A DNA stretch of 64,000 nt from Cydia pomonella (Eukaryota; Arthropoda; Insecta; Lepidoptera; Tortricidae), in NCBI RefSeq assembly GCF_033807575.1, contig NC_084713.1, positions 9,550,703-9,614,702 of the forward strand. Reading direction: 5' to 3'. The notes under the pieces were generated by a model. It was not told the DNA's origin. It saw only the letters and a program-made list of their open reading frames with translations, and did no database searches. Below are positions 24,001 through 35,540 of the stretch, in pieces; within the stretch, counting starts at the first letter, position 1, and every line of letters starts with the position of its first letter. The translations under genes and the position numbers were made by a program.

Positions 24001-27000
24001 CGCAGTCAAATTTTACGACCACATCGGTTGTTAGCCGCTACTAACAAAATGATGATCTGACTCAAATTAACTCTATTATGGATAAACATAACGCTTTTTC
24101 TATGTAATGTCATACGAACGGATATTAGTAGGTACCGTTAATGACCTGGACCAAGGAGCTTGGAACGCGTTGGCACCGACGAAACAAAATTCCCTGCTCA
24201 TAATGAAATGACATCTGGTATTGTTTAATAAGCGTATATATTCTGATTAATAGTGGGCGTCATACGTGATATGGAGAAAAAAGAGCCGATGACGTACAAA
24301 ATAATAACAGGACTTGGTTCTTTCAGCGTTCAAAAGATTAGCCGGTGGTCACAGACGGACGCGGCAAGTTCGGTTTAAACAGCATAATGTTTGATTTACA
24401 TAATGATTTCGCAGGCGCCGGCCCACGTCCGGCGCTCTGTCGACGCAAACTTTTCTCAGTTTTCGAGCCGAAATTCTAGTTAGCGGCGATTTCTTTAAAG
24501 AAGGTAACAAGGTGCTCTCGTTTGGGTCGTTTTTCGTGCAGCCAGCCTCCACGGGCGAGCTGTTAAAAAATAAACGAACTCTTTGTTTCTCGAGTAGTCG
24601 CGCCGACCTCCGACGCGGACCCTACTTTTTTATGCCCCCTTATAACCTGTGTATTACGTGTAGGTATCTACGGTTTTTATGGTTGCCCGGTCAGTTCTTC
24701 AATGGGCTAAGGAATTCGATCGAGTCTCCTTATTGTTCATCTTAGTACCGATCAACAAATAAGTTTATTGAATAAAAGAAAGTAATTAGCATTGTCATCT
24801 TATACACATTACTTTATTTTATTTTATTGTACAAGATCTGGATACTAATAAATGACTTAAGTGTGTGATAAGTTGTAATAAAACACTGACTTGCTTCAAT
24901 TTATTTTAATTAAATAACAATAGCTACCGTGAAAAATAAATAAGCTAAGGAGTAAAATTTAACGTGTAGAATGGCTCCACAACTCTTCCAAGTTGACCTG
25001 TTTTTTTTTTGGGTTGAACTTTTGCCGGCGGTCTCGGATGCTTTTGACCGCGCCACTAATAAAATGTTATGATCGTGTGTTTAACGCATGTTGTGGTGTC
25101 GGACCTTCTTTTGACATGATCGTTATTACCGCTCTACCTTTGTGGCCTCCGAAACTGTAACAACATTATTATAGTGTCAATAATACGGCAATATACCAAT
25201 AAAAAGTCTAAAGATCGTCTAGTTAGCCAGGATTTTAATGATCACAATTTGTTTATGCAAATGGCTGTGCGTTTTCGAACGCTTCGTGCCGTGAGACGGT
25301 TTTATAGCGCCGTCCTTCTTTATAATACGAGGGGCGTGCGATAATCGAAATCAGTTCACGGGGTCTAGTTAAATAATAAGCGGCGCGGAGCCCTGTAACT
25401 ATAATTTCCTTTATTTGACCGCCGCCGCCGGCCAAGGGGCGAAATCACAGCGGAGCTTGCTAACGAGACCGAAGAAGAAAAAAAGTGCACGCACACTTTA
25501 CCCACACTCGGGCTTATATTGAAGGCATAACTTTAGACCCTCATTGAAGAAAGAGGTTAAGTCCTTCAGTGTTACTAAAGGACGTAAGCCTTTGGAACTC
25601 ATGTTTTGCTCGTTCAAGTAGATTACGTGGTCGTCTTTTATTTCTATTCGAGTTTCAACAACTAGATTAGTTTGGCGGGAGCAATTCTTGTGAGATTGTT
25701 TTGAGTCACCGAGCATTAATGCACTGACTCAGACTTGAGTCAAAACTAAAAAAATAATAATTAATAACTGTGAGTAAGATGCGTAATGCAGAGTACAATT
25801 TTTGTTAAAGAGGGTTGTCCAATATCGAAATTAATATTATCTTTGAAATACATGGAACTATACACATATAGTCGTGATATTATTGCTGACGTAAAACAAA
25901 CAACCAAATAAGTAATGACGTTTCAATTTAACAGATGTGCGATATACCTACGATGTCAGCCGTTAAAATGTTCAACAAGAGAAGAACTGTTATCAGTTAA
26001 CAAATACCCAGTTATTTTAAGATAAATAATTCGCATGCATATATTTAAACAACCACGACTTATCACACAAAAAACCATAATAAGGAAAAATATCATAGTA
26101 CCGCCGTTTGTTATGCAATCATTTGATAACCCATTTTTTATGTATAGATTTATCGATATTAAAAGAATGTCCGTCCGGCAACGGTTAAGTAGCGCCACAT
26201 TAGCTATTCACGCAGGTTCACTGCACAATTAGCAAAGGCTGTCCACCTCTCGAGTGTTCATCGATTCATCGGATGTCCATTGATTACCATAATCGATAGC
26301 ACCGCGCGTGCCGCATACGATACGTTATCGCTTATCGCTCATTCATGAGAAGATTCGATTATACATACGATAATTTTATCTAGTAAAGTAGTTACAAACA
26401 TGATCATTGGCGCAAATCCAGAAATTCCTTTTTATTTACAAATGAAAATATTTGGTTTTAATAACACTACGTTATACGGGAAATTTTATGCATCACTTGT
26501 CAGAAAAACAATTTACAATCAGTCGATTAAAATACGTAATTAATACAAAAAATAAATAATGCTTCCAATTTATGCAACAACAAGTACGCACCTAATGATA
26601 AAATGAAATATTATGGGTATATACTGAAAACACCTGGGATGATTTCATATTTTTATGAACTTAAAGTTTCTGATGAAATAGGGAGCTGGGTGATTTTTTC
26701 GTCGCATCTCCGTAACTGACGCAATAAGTCGGTCCAATCCCTCAAGATATGTTTTAAATATTTTTTCCCTTGCAGGATACGTCAACGTCTGTGCAGCGGT
26801 GTGTCTACTGCTACTGGTCGGATTCACTCCGCGGACATCGGCGGCGCCGCGGCCTAGAAGAGACAGCATGGAGAACGAAGCGTGGGCGAACCCTTGTGAC
26901 TACGCCCCTGGGAGCGTAAGTACCTACTACTTTAATATTCCTTCACTAAAGATCATCAATTGTTGTGATTCCTGTCCGATCCTTGTAGACATTTATAAAT

Positions 27001-30000
27001 ATATAGTGAATCTGTAGATCTGATTTGGATAATGAGCCGACCAGAAATAAACGGTTTCAAAGAAATTAGTACCTAATTAAAAGAATAAGTCGCAAATACA
27101 TATCATGCCTTTTTTTCTTCTAAAGTCTACACAAAGTATACACACATTTTATAATTAATTAGGAGTGTGTTAAATTAGATCTAAATTCGTTTTTCATACT
27201 CCTGTACGTCTTGCCGCAGCTCGCTTAATTTCATACTTTAAGCACGACTTGACGTTTGAAGTTTCTCTAGAAGCGGCAAAACATGCTAGACGTACTAGTA
27301 TTTTAAAGCGATTTGTTACCAACGTATGAAAAACGCCTTTCATTGTAAAATCTGAATTCAGTATGACTCATGTATGCAAACATTGTACTGGATAATTGTT
27401 GCCGCACCATACCATCACATGTAAAACTTGTCTGAACATATTACAAGAGATTAGTCACTGCGTAAATTCCAAGGTTGTGTTGTAAATAACTTTTTTTTTG
27501 TTACAGTCACCATCATCGCCAAAACCATTCACAAAAGACCAAGCCAAAGAAGTCGCGAATCAAGCAAAAGCCGCACTCGACAATGCACAATCATTCAAAA
27601 ATAATTTCGTAAGTACCTATTCACATTTCATAATTCAAGTTGGCAAGTCTTTCTCTTTCATTCACCGAGTGTAGTATTCGCAGGGCATCGATATGCCCGA
27701 CGCGTCGCACGAAATGAACGGACGGACTCTACCACTGGCCAATACCAATAAAACCCGGCTGAGGACGTCAATAGCGTATGCACAGGTTTGCGCATGATTA
27801 TTGCCGATTTTATCTGAATGAACGAAAGTGTCGCCATGTCGGTTGCTTTGTCTTGTAGTTTTATTGTTTGCGTCTAATATAATGACTAGACGGACAACAT
27901 GTCCATATGCGTATAGGATATTTACTTGCAGAGGTCTATAGTCTTCGTGTTGTGTCGAAAGGTTTTCATTGAATTTTGACCCCATTACTGATTCCCGGCA
28001 TACACAAGTTAGCGCCTTTTTCTCACCATGGCGAATGGCATGAAGGAGAGATTGCATCGGCGCGGGCGCCAATTTCGTCGCTACACGTCTGGTTCTCTTC
28101 GCTTCCTCTCTTTTAATTATAATTTTGTTCATCGCTTCTACCACGACATCATAAATTGATTTATTTCAATAGAGCATCTAGATGTAGATTAGACATTTGG
28201 AGCAAGTCTTGCAGATTACAAATATTAGACTTAACGATTGCGGAAACACAAGCACCTCAACCTACATTCGAGAATTCATAAATAATTCACGATTTATATG
28301 GCACAAATGTTTGGCATGTTAATAAAACAATTCATATGACGCTTCTATAATTCCAATCCTCTGAATATATTTCCGAATCGGAAGTGTGGTGGGTTGATCA
28401 CGAGCAGTAATGCGTTGTCGCTGTCGCGCTTCGCATCACTTATAGAAGCCTCTTACCAGAGTCCGTAATTAACAAGGCGACTCTAAACACGCTTGTAGTA
28501 CATTTCGGCTTTTTCGAACGTCACTCTTCCTTGTCTGTGTGACACAGCGTCAATGGATAAGCTACACTTGCTGCTCGTGTAGTATGCGTGTAGAGTAGTC
28601 TGCAGAGTTATTCCTTTATGAAGTATGGTAGTATTGTAATAGGCTCAGCACTCATAACGACGGCGACGTCCTGTCCGCTGCCTCCTTGTCGTAAAACGAC
28701 ATATCGACTCACAGTAGCCGGAACGAAGTACAGGACGGTGCGCGAACGACTCGAATACTGATTGCGCATTAGTATTTCACGACACACCTGCCCGTCGATG
28801 TGTCTTTTTTTCTGTCTCTCCCCTTAATGTCGGTCATTCGTTGCTAATGTATCATATTTATTGCGATTTAGACTCCCGGGAGGCGTTGAACCGCCATTGT
28901 TGCCGATAGACAAGGACGCTCGGCTCTTTGTTTTATACGGGATACGTTTTTTGACTCCTCATTACATCAATCCACCTTTGTGATCGTTCATGTTATAAAA
29001 CACTTTTTACGGCCGAGATAGAGAGATAGTTGTTAATAATTCGGGCTGCGTGAAGTGTTGTCAGACCATTTTGTTTAAATAATAACTGCCCTGGTCGTAC
29101 TAAGAACGCTATAATAAATTCAACGAACCCTACCGGTACTGTGTGACTCGCCACCGTCGGCCACCGTGTGAATGTGTTTTAACACTCAGCTTTTGACATT
29201 ACCGGTGTCATGTTATCGTGTATTTCGGGCATGGAATACCTCTAATGTGACCGTTGAAAATTTTAATATATCGCGCGATAACACATACTGCGGGCAATGC
29301 GATTATGTATTCGACGGAATCTGAAGGTGATGTTAATTCCTGAACTATAATTATCAACACACAAAGTTTGCTTAAAATACAGTAGTTTACTTGATACTGT
29401 GTGTTTGATACTGTTCTTAGTCAGAATTTATTTGCTACTTTGTTGCTATAAATAGAGTTTATTTATTTATAGTAATATATTTAATAAAATAACCCTTCCC
29501 TTTGACAATATTAAATAAAATAATTAGCAGATGTTGTTTCGACGTTTAAGAAGAAAAAGCATAGGAATGAACAACATATAGTCGCAAAGTAACCTGAGTG
29601 GAGATCGTGATCGGGCGTCATGTGCGATGAATCTGTATTTATCTTAACATAGCGTCGTCGATACATAAACACTGAATACATACTATATGCGATATGTACA
29701 TACTTAGTATGATACCGTTGTTCACACGGCGACAGGCTGTCTGCTGCGGTCTGTGCGCGTGTGCTATGTAGACTATATAACGACCGATGTGTGGGTGCCT
29801 CGATAAGCTTCCGATGGTCCGAGCTAGGCACTCGGATGGTAGTCAAATTTCTTGGAGGAAGCCCACCCACTTGTGTCCTAAAGCGCAAATAAACAGAATT
29901 GTATACGTCGTGGCGTGAGAAAATATTTGCATAAAATTTATGTAGTCTTGAATTTCTAACATTTGTAGAAATAGTGATAGTTTTACACTTTTTTCCTAAA

Positions 30001-33000
30001 AGTAATTTAAAATTTAATATATATTTACCTACATATAAATAATAATTCATGGCATAGGTTGCTATTTGATTATTTACTAGATTCATTTACTTCTCATATT
30101 CAATCTAAATGATTTTATTTCTTCACAAACTCGTGTAGCGCAGATTTGGATCATATTTGAGTTGAAAGGTTACGAAGATACTATTCCTCAATAGTAAACT
30201 TTGTATAGGGACAAGAAAAACTTCAGAATCAAGTATATATCTGACCATGTCGTAGTTAGGTGGCATGAGGCGTGAGACACCGGACGCGCACCTGTGCCCA
30301 CAGTATGCCCAGGTCAGCACATTCCGAATCTACCATGATTCATGCTCTCTCCTCCCAAACATAAACAAATGCACTAACGTTCCCAGAATGAATTGTAGAA
30401 GTAGTAATCAAATATGCAGGAGTAATCAATTCGCGATCGTATGATTGCCTACATGACTGTATGCGTGTACGTTTCGGTAACTAGGTTTCTTAGTAAGTTA
30501 TAATTGTAATAGCTACTTTTAATGCAACTCATGAGTTTTTATTTTGCATATTGATTATACTTCATATAAATAAATTGTGTAAATAAAGTTTGTTGTAATA
30601 AAAATATTAAAACATTTCAAATTGTGACCAAGTTTATCTAAAATATTTTTTCTTGATAAAATCTGCTTAATATTCGGATATCCTCGTTTTACACAAATTT
30701 CTATTGCGGTTTTAATTGCACTGATCTACTGATATAACAAGCATTGATGTCGTATATTGTCACCGCGGGCCGGGCTCTTTCATTTAATTAGCTACATTGT
30801 CGAGTGACCATATTTCTCCAATAATCGACATCTCGTTAACAAAGGGACAGATCATTTCTATCACCTCCGTTGCATCTGCCACTACCGGTGAGCACGTGGC
30901 AAAGGTTTTTGAACTCTCAACGGTACAACATAAAAATTGTTTTTGTATACGTATACGGCGTCACGTACTCGCATTAAACCACTAGTTTAGCACAATTTTA
31001 AACGACCATGCGAAACATTATGTGTCTAGTAACGAAATATTTTAGTGTCAAACTTTATCGGCTACCAGAATAAGTTAGCTCTATTAAAGTGTCGAATTCG
31101 TCTGTCGCAATTGTTGCTAACCAGACGATATCAGATCGCAACCCGGTCTTGTTTCGACTCATCTTGCAGAGGCGGCCTTCGTTTGGCCGTCGGATTGTAA
31201 GCGAAGGAGTGGCTCTTGGCTTCCGATCACGAGATGCACATGATCAATAAAAAACTCCACAGACATAAACGGTTATAAGGTTGAGGTACTTTAATTCGAA
31301 CAGATAGCAAGCGATTCTACCAATCATCAAACATGAGCGGTGTCAACCTCGAACACTACTGAGGATAATCATCTGTGTGACATACAGATTGCAATTGCAG
31401 TACCACAAACAGAACCAACTAACAGCGACCTCCGACCGACTACTGGTTTGACGCGTTGATGGTTCAACATAACTGGTCCTATGTTCACTTGATCTATAAA
31501 TATCATTTCGAGGAACAGTTGCTCGTACGTGGACGACTTAATCCCATTAGTGTATTTTTTCCGCATCGCAATAACTAATAGTTAAAAAAATGTCTTTGAC
31601 AATAACTTATTATTAGTGGTAATATACAAAACGGACATATGTAGATGGCATAAGTCATCCCGTGTTTATTGAAATCATATGAACTGTGTGTATGCTCTTG
31701 GGATTGATTTTGATAATCTATAGATATTTTCATGAAATACTAGTATTTCATTGATAATTATTATGACCTCTTTACTTGACGTGTATTTCATGTTTCCACA
31801 ATAAATCAATTTCAGTACTTAAAAGATACAATTAATAGTCACGTTGATACAATTTTAACATAAAAAATACTACTTACATGAGGAGACGGTATCCTGTCCA
31901 TGTCAAATCCACGGGACAACTGTCCCAGACAGCAAACCCTAGCCTTTTATATACCGGATTATAAGCAGGATACAGCAATATGGGCACCAACTCATCTTCC
32001 GCGTATCTAGTCTTTCCATGAAAGTCAATCAGCGACCATTTTTATTGTCCAGCATAATACGGAATCACATTGATTGCTCTGTTATTCGTATGATTCAGAC
32101 TTTTTACGGGAATTCCGTATAATATAGGCAAATATTTATAATTTGTAGTAACTTGCTTCCCTGCGTATAGTTGATAAAGCGGGTGCCGAGAGTTCGGTCT
32201 GATACGAGTATAACAACATAATATGAGATAATTTAGCTATAAAACTGTTTTCAACTGACAATGTGTACACGCAAGTAATACGTGCCATGGCAAAGTTCAC
32301 GTTAAAAATTAAAGATAAAATGAGGATGGGATTCTCCCGTTTGAGATTTTACATCAATCAGAATTTAATCTCGTGTCACATATAAGACATTGTTATAAAA
32401 TAATTACGTATATTGTATAATTACTTTCCTAGCGGCAGGATTACTCTTCGAGAGATGTTTAGTCAATAATGGAACAATTAAATAACCGATTTTTTTCTTT
32501 TTTTCAGTCTGACAGCATACAAAGCTTTCCTTCGTTCAGCGAGACGTTTGACACGACGCCCTGGCTGCGGAATAAACCGTTTGTTACTCAATACACTTTT
32601 CCCGAAACGAAGGTCAAAATTGATATGGAAATGCCGCTAGAAGATCTGAGCAAAGTTGTTGTAAGTATTTATTGTTATAATTTCCTATTATAGAGTAGAC
32701 ACAAGTTTTGTAAACAAATGTACCTAATGTTCGCGGAAATAAACGATATCGGGTTCTTTGTATAAAATTGCACTTGCTTAATAATTATGCAATGTTGATA
32801 TCCAATCATAGTTATCATACTTTTTTTTAAGCACTCAACTTATGTTTTTCGAAAGTTGTTGCCAAATTGTCCTCCAAAATAATCGATGGGCGGCGAATGC
32901 GCTGATGCCAAAAACGTGCATCCGTATGAGTTTTTCAATCGATTTCAAGGAATCACCTCCGTCGGTGGCACTCATTGTCGTGGACCGACTATCGATTACG

Positions 33001-34339
33001 TGAGAACACAATGGTTTTGCAATGTGGACGTTTCAATCTGTGGTAATTGACAAAATGCTCGGTGATAATACTCATTGGGCAAGCTTAAACATTTAAAATT
33101 GGCCCGATTTTTTCATCAGTATATAGAATTTTAAATTTTAAATATCGTAAATATGTGTAATTTGTCGAAGGTGCAAAATTATCTGCACTGCACTCTTACA
33201 CTCTTGAGAATAAAATACTTGTGTCCTTTTGTTTGGATAGATATTTAAAAATTATGATATTAATTTGTCACTTTTTTTGTTCACAGGCTAATATTGATGA
33301 CCATTTGCCAGCTATGTACAAGGCGCTTAAAATGGTTGCGGCAGGGCTGTACGCAATCAAAGAGAACGGGCTTAAACAAGACGTTAGGGAAGAGAAGAAT
33401 CTCAAGCCTTTCTTCGACCACTACTTCAACGCCGTGAGACAAGTTCTTTGCGAATTTAATGTACGTATCACAAATCACAATAATGTCATTTTTAAAAATG
33501 TTCGGTGACCACAAGGAGACAAATCATGATTTTGTTAAATGTATTCGTTGGCTGATTGGTTAATCATTTAACCTTTATTTAAATAGAATAACAACGGATA
33601 CTTTGTAATGTATATCTTTAATACTCCGTTACATCTAATAACGTGCAGATAAAATTAATTTCAAAAAGAAATCTTTTCCGATAATATTTTAAAATGAATA
33701 GTTAGGTAGGTAGTTGTTTTACAAAGGGGCAAAGTTGTTGTTCTCCTGGTGATAATATTGATATCGGAGTAAGTGAAAGATTCCAAAATTAAACCACGAG
33801 CGTAGCGAGCAGGGGAATCTTGAGCGTTGCGAGGTTTCCATAGCACCAGGATTAAACTAACTTTGCTCCCGAGTGAAACAAAAATGTTCACCACACTAAC
33901 GCAAGAAAAATACTAGCTAAAAATACTACTAAAACATAACAAATCAAATTCAAATGAACATTATTAACTATTTACATTCTGAATCCTCACAAAAGTCAAT
34001 TCTAGCAGCTAACATGAGCAAATAACTCAAAATTTGATTCAGATTACTTTGCCACCCATGTGGATAAAATGCAACTTTCTTATCAGTTTTTGAAATCCAA
34101 GGAGAGCCTCCATAAGCGAGCAGAGCGAGAATTATATTATATCAGACTCTTATACATCTTTTTCATTTTTGCAGGAAGTGATGGTGTCAAAAAACATGGA
34201 AATTCTTCCCCTACCAGACAATGAAATTCCAATCATTGGAGAGAACAGAACCGATACCATGTTCCATATATACAGAGACACGATGCTGTACCTCGACTAC
34301 CTTCGGCAAGTCATGGACCACTGGGCGCGTAGTCCTTAG
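20871..34339 (+). CDS. Secreted four-helix (cytokine-like) protein, multi-exon gene
   Basis: The coding exons are join(20871-21096, 26776-26915, 27507-27608, 32508-32660, 33287-33460, 34175-34339), 319 codons if exon 1 is correct. All five introns are GT-AG and every junction keeps frame. The product has a Cys-rich N-terminal part (exon 1), a hydrophobic segment at about 78-92, a furin-type RPRR site (101-104) and then about 215 residues. Predicted amphipathic helices are near 131-156, 199-236, 242-273 and 290-317. Sequons are at N155 and N289, and Cys at 116 and 262. Intron phases 1-0-0-0-0, one long A-B loop and four helices match long-chain helical cytokines, so a secreted signalling ligand is my inference. 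An Unpaired-like JAK/STAT ligand is one possibility. I recognise no close homologue. Exons 2-6 are firm; exon 1 is not. Confidence 0.75.
21097..26775 (+). other. Intron 1 with few repeats, possible regulatory DNA
   Basis: 5.7 kb between a GTAAGA donor and a ttttttcccttgcag acceptor. Apart from a LINE-tail fragment at 22898-23060 I see no mobile elements. GC-richer, TAAT- and CCGG-containing blocks (21500-21760, 24400-24620, 26240-26340) look more like preserved regulatory sequence than decayed repeats. Short frames on both strands have no support. Confidence 0.5.
22898..23060. mobile_element. Non-LTR retrotransposon 3'-end fragment
   Basis: The block gtcggtggcaaacaagcata followed by ctgatggtaagcattctccg, tagcctatgtacgccagcaa and the ccaaaggagtt segment is a familiar conserved tail of moth LINEs. 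No coding part remains. Family assignment is from memory of the motif. Confidence 0.6.
26776..26915 (+). CDS. Exon 2: hydrophobic leader and RPRR site
   Basis: Acceptor ttttttcccttgcag; donor GTAAGT; 46 full codons after a split codon, ending in phase 0. It encodes YVNVCAAVCLLLLVGF, then PRTSA|AP (a plausible signal-peptidase site), then RPRR|D (furin-type), then an acidic stretch with one Cys (NPCDYAPGS). The leader is typical of a secreted protein. GC content rises sharply within the exon. Confidence 0.87.
26916..27506 (+). other. Intron 2
   Basis: 591 bases, GTAAGT ... tttttttttgttacag, phase 0. No repeat recognised. Confidence 0.85.
27507..27608 (+). CDS. Exon 3: predicted helix A
   Basis: 34 codons, phase 0 on both sides, acceptor ttttgttacag and donor GTAAGT. 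It encodes SPSSPKPFTKDQAKEV and then ANQAKAALDNAQSFKNNF, a strongly helical amphipathic segment. The last residues with the first of exon 4 make an N-F-S glycosylation sequon across the junction. Confidence 0.87.
27609..32507 (+). other. Intron 3, large, mostly unique sequence
   Basis: 4.9 kb between a GTAAGT donor and a ttctttttttcag acceptor. No mobile element was recognised. GC-richer patches lie at 27660-28150 and 28380-29330. Two long minus-strand frames (27662-28144, 160 codons; 29511-30086, 191 codons) are unsupported by splice or family evidence. The low repeat density suggests regulatory content. Confidence 0.5.
32508..32660 (+). CDS. Exon 4: long A-B loop and start of helix B
   Basis: 51 codons, phase 0 on both sides, with a very strong pyrimidine tract before the acceptor and donor GTAAGT. 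It encodes an aromatic, Pro-containing loop (SDSIQSFPSFSETFD, TTPWLRNKPFVTQYTF) and ends PLEDLSKVV, the start of helix B, which continues into exon 5. Confidence 0.88.
32661..33286 (+). other. Intron 4
   Basis: 626 bases, GTAAGT ... tttttttgttcacag, phase 0. No repeat recognised. Confidence 0.85.
33287..33460 (+). CDS. Exon 5: helices B and C
   Basis: 58 codons, phase 0 on both sides, acceptor ttttttgttcacag and donor GTACGT. It encodes ANIDDHLPAMYKALKMVAAG, then LYAIKENG, a short polar linker (LKQDVREEKN), then LKPFFDHYFNAVRQVLCEFN. These are two amphipathic helices joined by a short loop, the expected B-C arrangement of a four-helix bundle. The second Cys of the mature region is here. Confidence 0.9.
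33461..34174 (+). other. Intron 5
   Basis: 714 bases, GTACGT ... tttttcatttttgcag, phase 0. No repeat recognised. Confidence 0.85.
34175..34339 (+). CDS. Exon 6 (terminal): C-D loop and helix D
   Basis: 54 codons plus TAG (34337-34339), acceptor tttttcatttttgcag. It encodes the end of helix C (EVMVSKNM), a Pro-rich loop (EILPLPDNEIPIIGEN) with N-R-T sequon, and the C-terminal amphipathic helix (TDTMFHIYRDTMLYLDYLR and QVMDHWARSP). Confidence 0.9.
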   Translation, partial: EVMVSKNMEILPLPDNEIPIIGENRTDTMFHIYRDTMLYLDYLRQVMDHWARSP

Positions 34340-34880
34340 ACCTTCAGCGTGCTTTGGACTCAACCAAAATGTTACGACTCTCTAAACGGAGCGTTTTAGG
34401 TTCAAGATGTTCCGATTTTGTGACATACAGTAGCCTAGTGATACCGCTATTTCTCGGAGAAAAAAAATCCATTAGATCAATTTATAGAAGTATTATAAAC
34501 CCATGTACACTAAATTATACATAGGCATTAATTACAAATATGTTTTTAATCTGCTGAAGTATAAAAATCACCCTAATCTTGTAAAAGTACAATATTATTT
34601 TGTAGCAACATTATTTATGTAAAGCCCAACTATCGAACGCATCCGTCCCTCTCTTTTTTTGATAACATATTCTTAAAACTTGTAGATCTTCTCGCATAGC
34701 ACTTTGTGTTTTGAGTGTAACTTAACATTTGGTACAGGTTCAGTTTATCTTACCATAGTCCTCCAATGGCTTCTATATCGAATTTCTATAAATTAGGTAT
34801 TTTTTATAATAGCTGGTTGCGTAAATAATTGCTTTTAAAACTCTGCATGTAATAAAATAAGATCTAAACATCAGTAAAAA
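34340..34880 (+). other. 3' UTR of the helical-protein gene (short form)
   Basis: AT-rich, with AATAAA at 34851-34856, about 510 bases after the stop. It contains an ATTTA motif at 34612-34616. Confidence 0.55.
34851..34856 (+). terminator. Candidate poly(A) signal AATAAA
   Basis: First AATAAA after the stop codon of the helical-protein gene (tgtaataaaataag). A further ATTAAA at 35535-35540 could give a longer transcript. Confidence 0.55.
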
Positions 34881-35075
34881 GTACAGTATTATCAATTTAT
34901 CAATTTGTGATTAAAGGTATTACCTGCAGAGTTTTTGAACGTTTATAAAATTGTTGTCGTCTTCGCTTAGTAAATTAACATTATGTATAGTAGAAAATGT
35001 CATTGCCATTACGTTGCCATTTTGGTCTAGAACAAATAAGTTCCTTTATTTTTGTAAATAGTTGTAAATTATGAC

Positions 35076-35084
35076 TTATTTATT
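35076..35084 (+). promoter_or_regulatory. AU-rich element nonamer TTATTTATT
   Basis: An exact match to the minimal AU-rich instability motif UUAUUUA(U/A)(U/A). It would be in the 3' UTR only if the transcript extends past 34856 to the ATTAAA at 35535. Confidence 0.3.
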
Positions 35085-35540
35085 ATTGGACCGGCATTCA
35101 TAACACCCTAAATTCCCGTTATCCTAGTCAAGGTCTTAACTTATTTTTACATGCTTAACTTCATTTTAATTTCGACTTGTAATTTTATAGTTTAGATTTT
35201 AGTTTAGACTTCATTCCATCAGACTTGGTTGTTGGTGTGGTGATGAATTCATGAATGTATCTGATGCTGTATCGTGATTTCGTGTAGTGACTCTAGTTCT
35301 CATGACTGTTGTTCTATGGTCATTAGAGACGTACGCTATATTCCTACTTTCATTAGTATTACTTAACTTTGTTACTATTTATTATTACTGTTACAGAAAT
35401 CCAATGAAATATTGATTAGCTTTAATACACCTGTTAAATATTATTATTATAAAAAACAGAGCTGGCTATAGCTATAGCTAGAGCTATTTATGACTTAATC
35501 ATTATTTGTATAGCTCAAACATTATGTTTGAGAAATTAAA

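Noticed and set aside
12702..26915. Joining the micro-exon at 12702 directly to the leader exon at 26776
   Set aside because: Both are phase 1, but the junction codon would be T+GA, a stop, so direct splicing cannot make the protein.
20871..34339. Firm naming of the helical protein as Unpaired
   Set aside because: The architecture fits a helical cytokine, but I see no diagnostic sequence motif and could not search for homologues.
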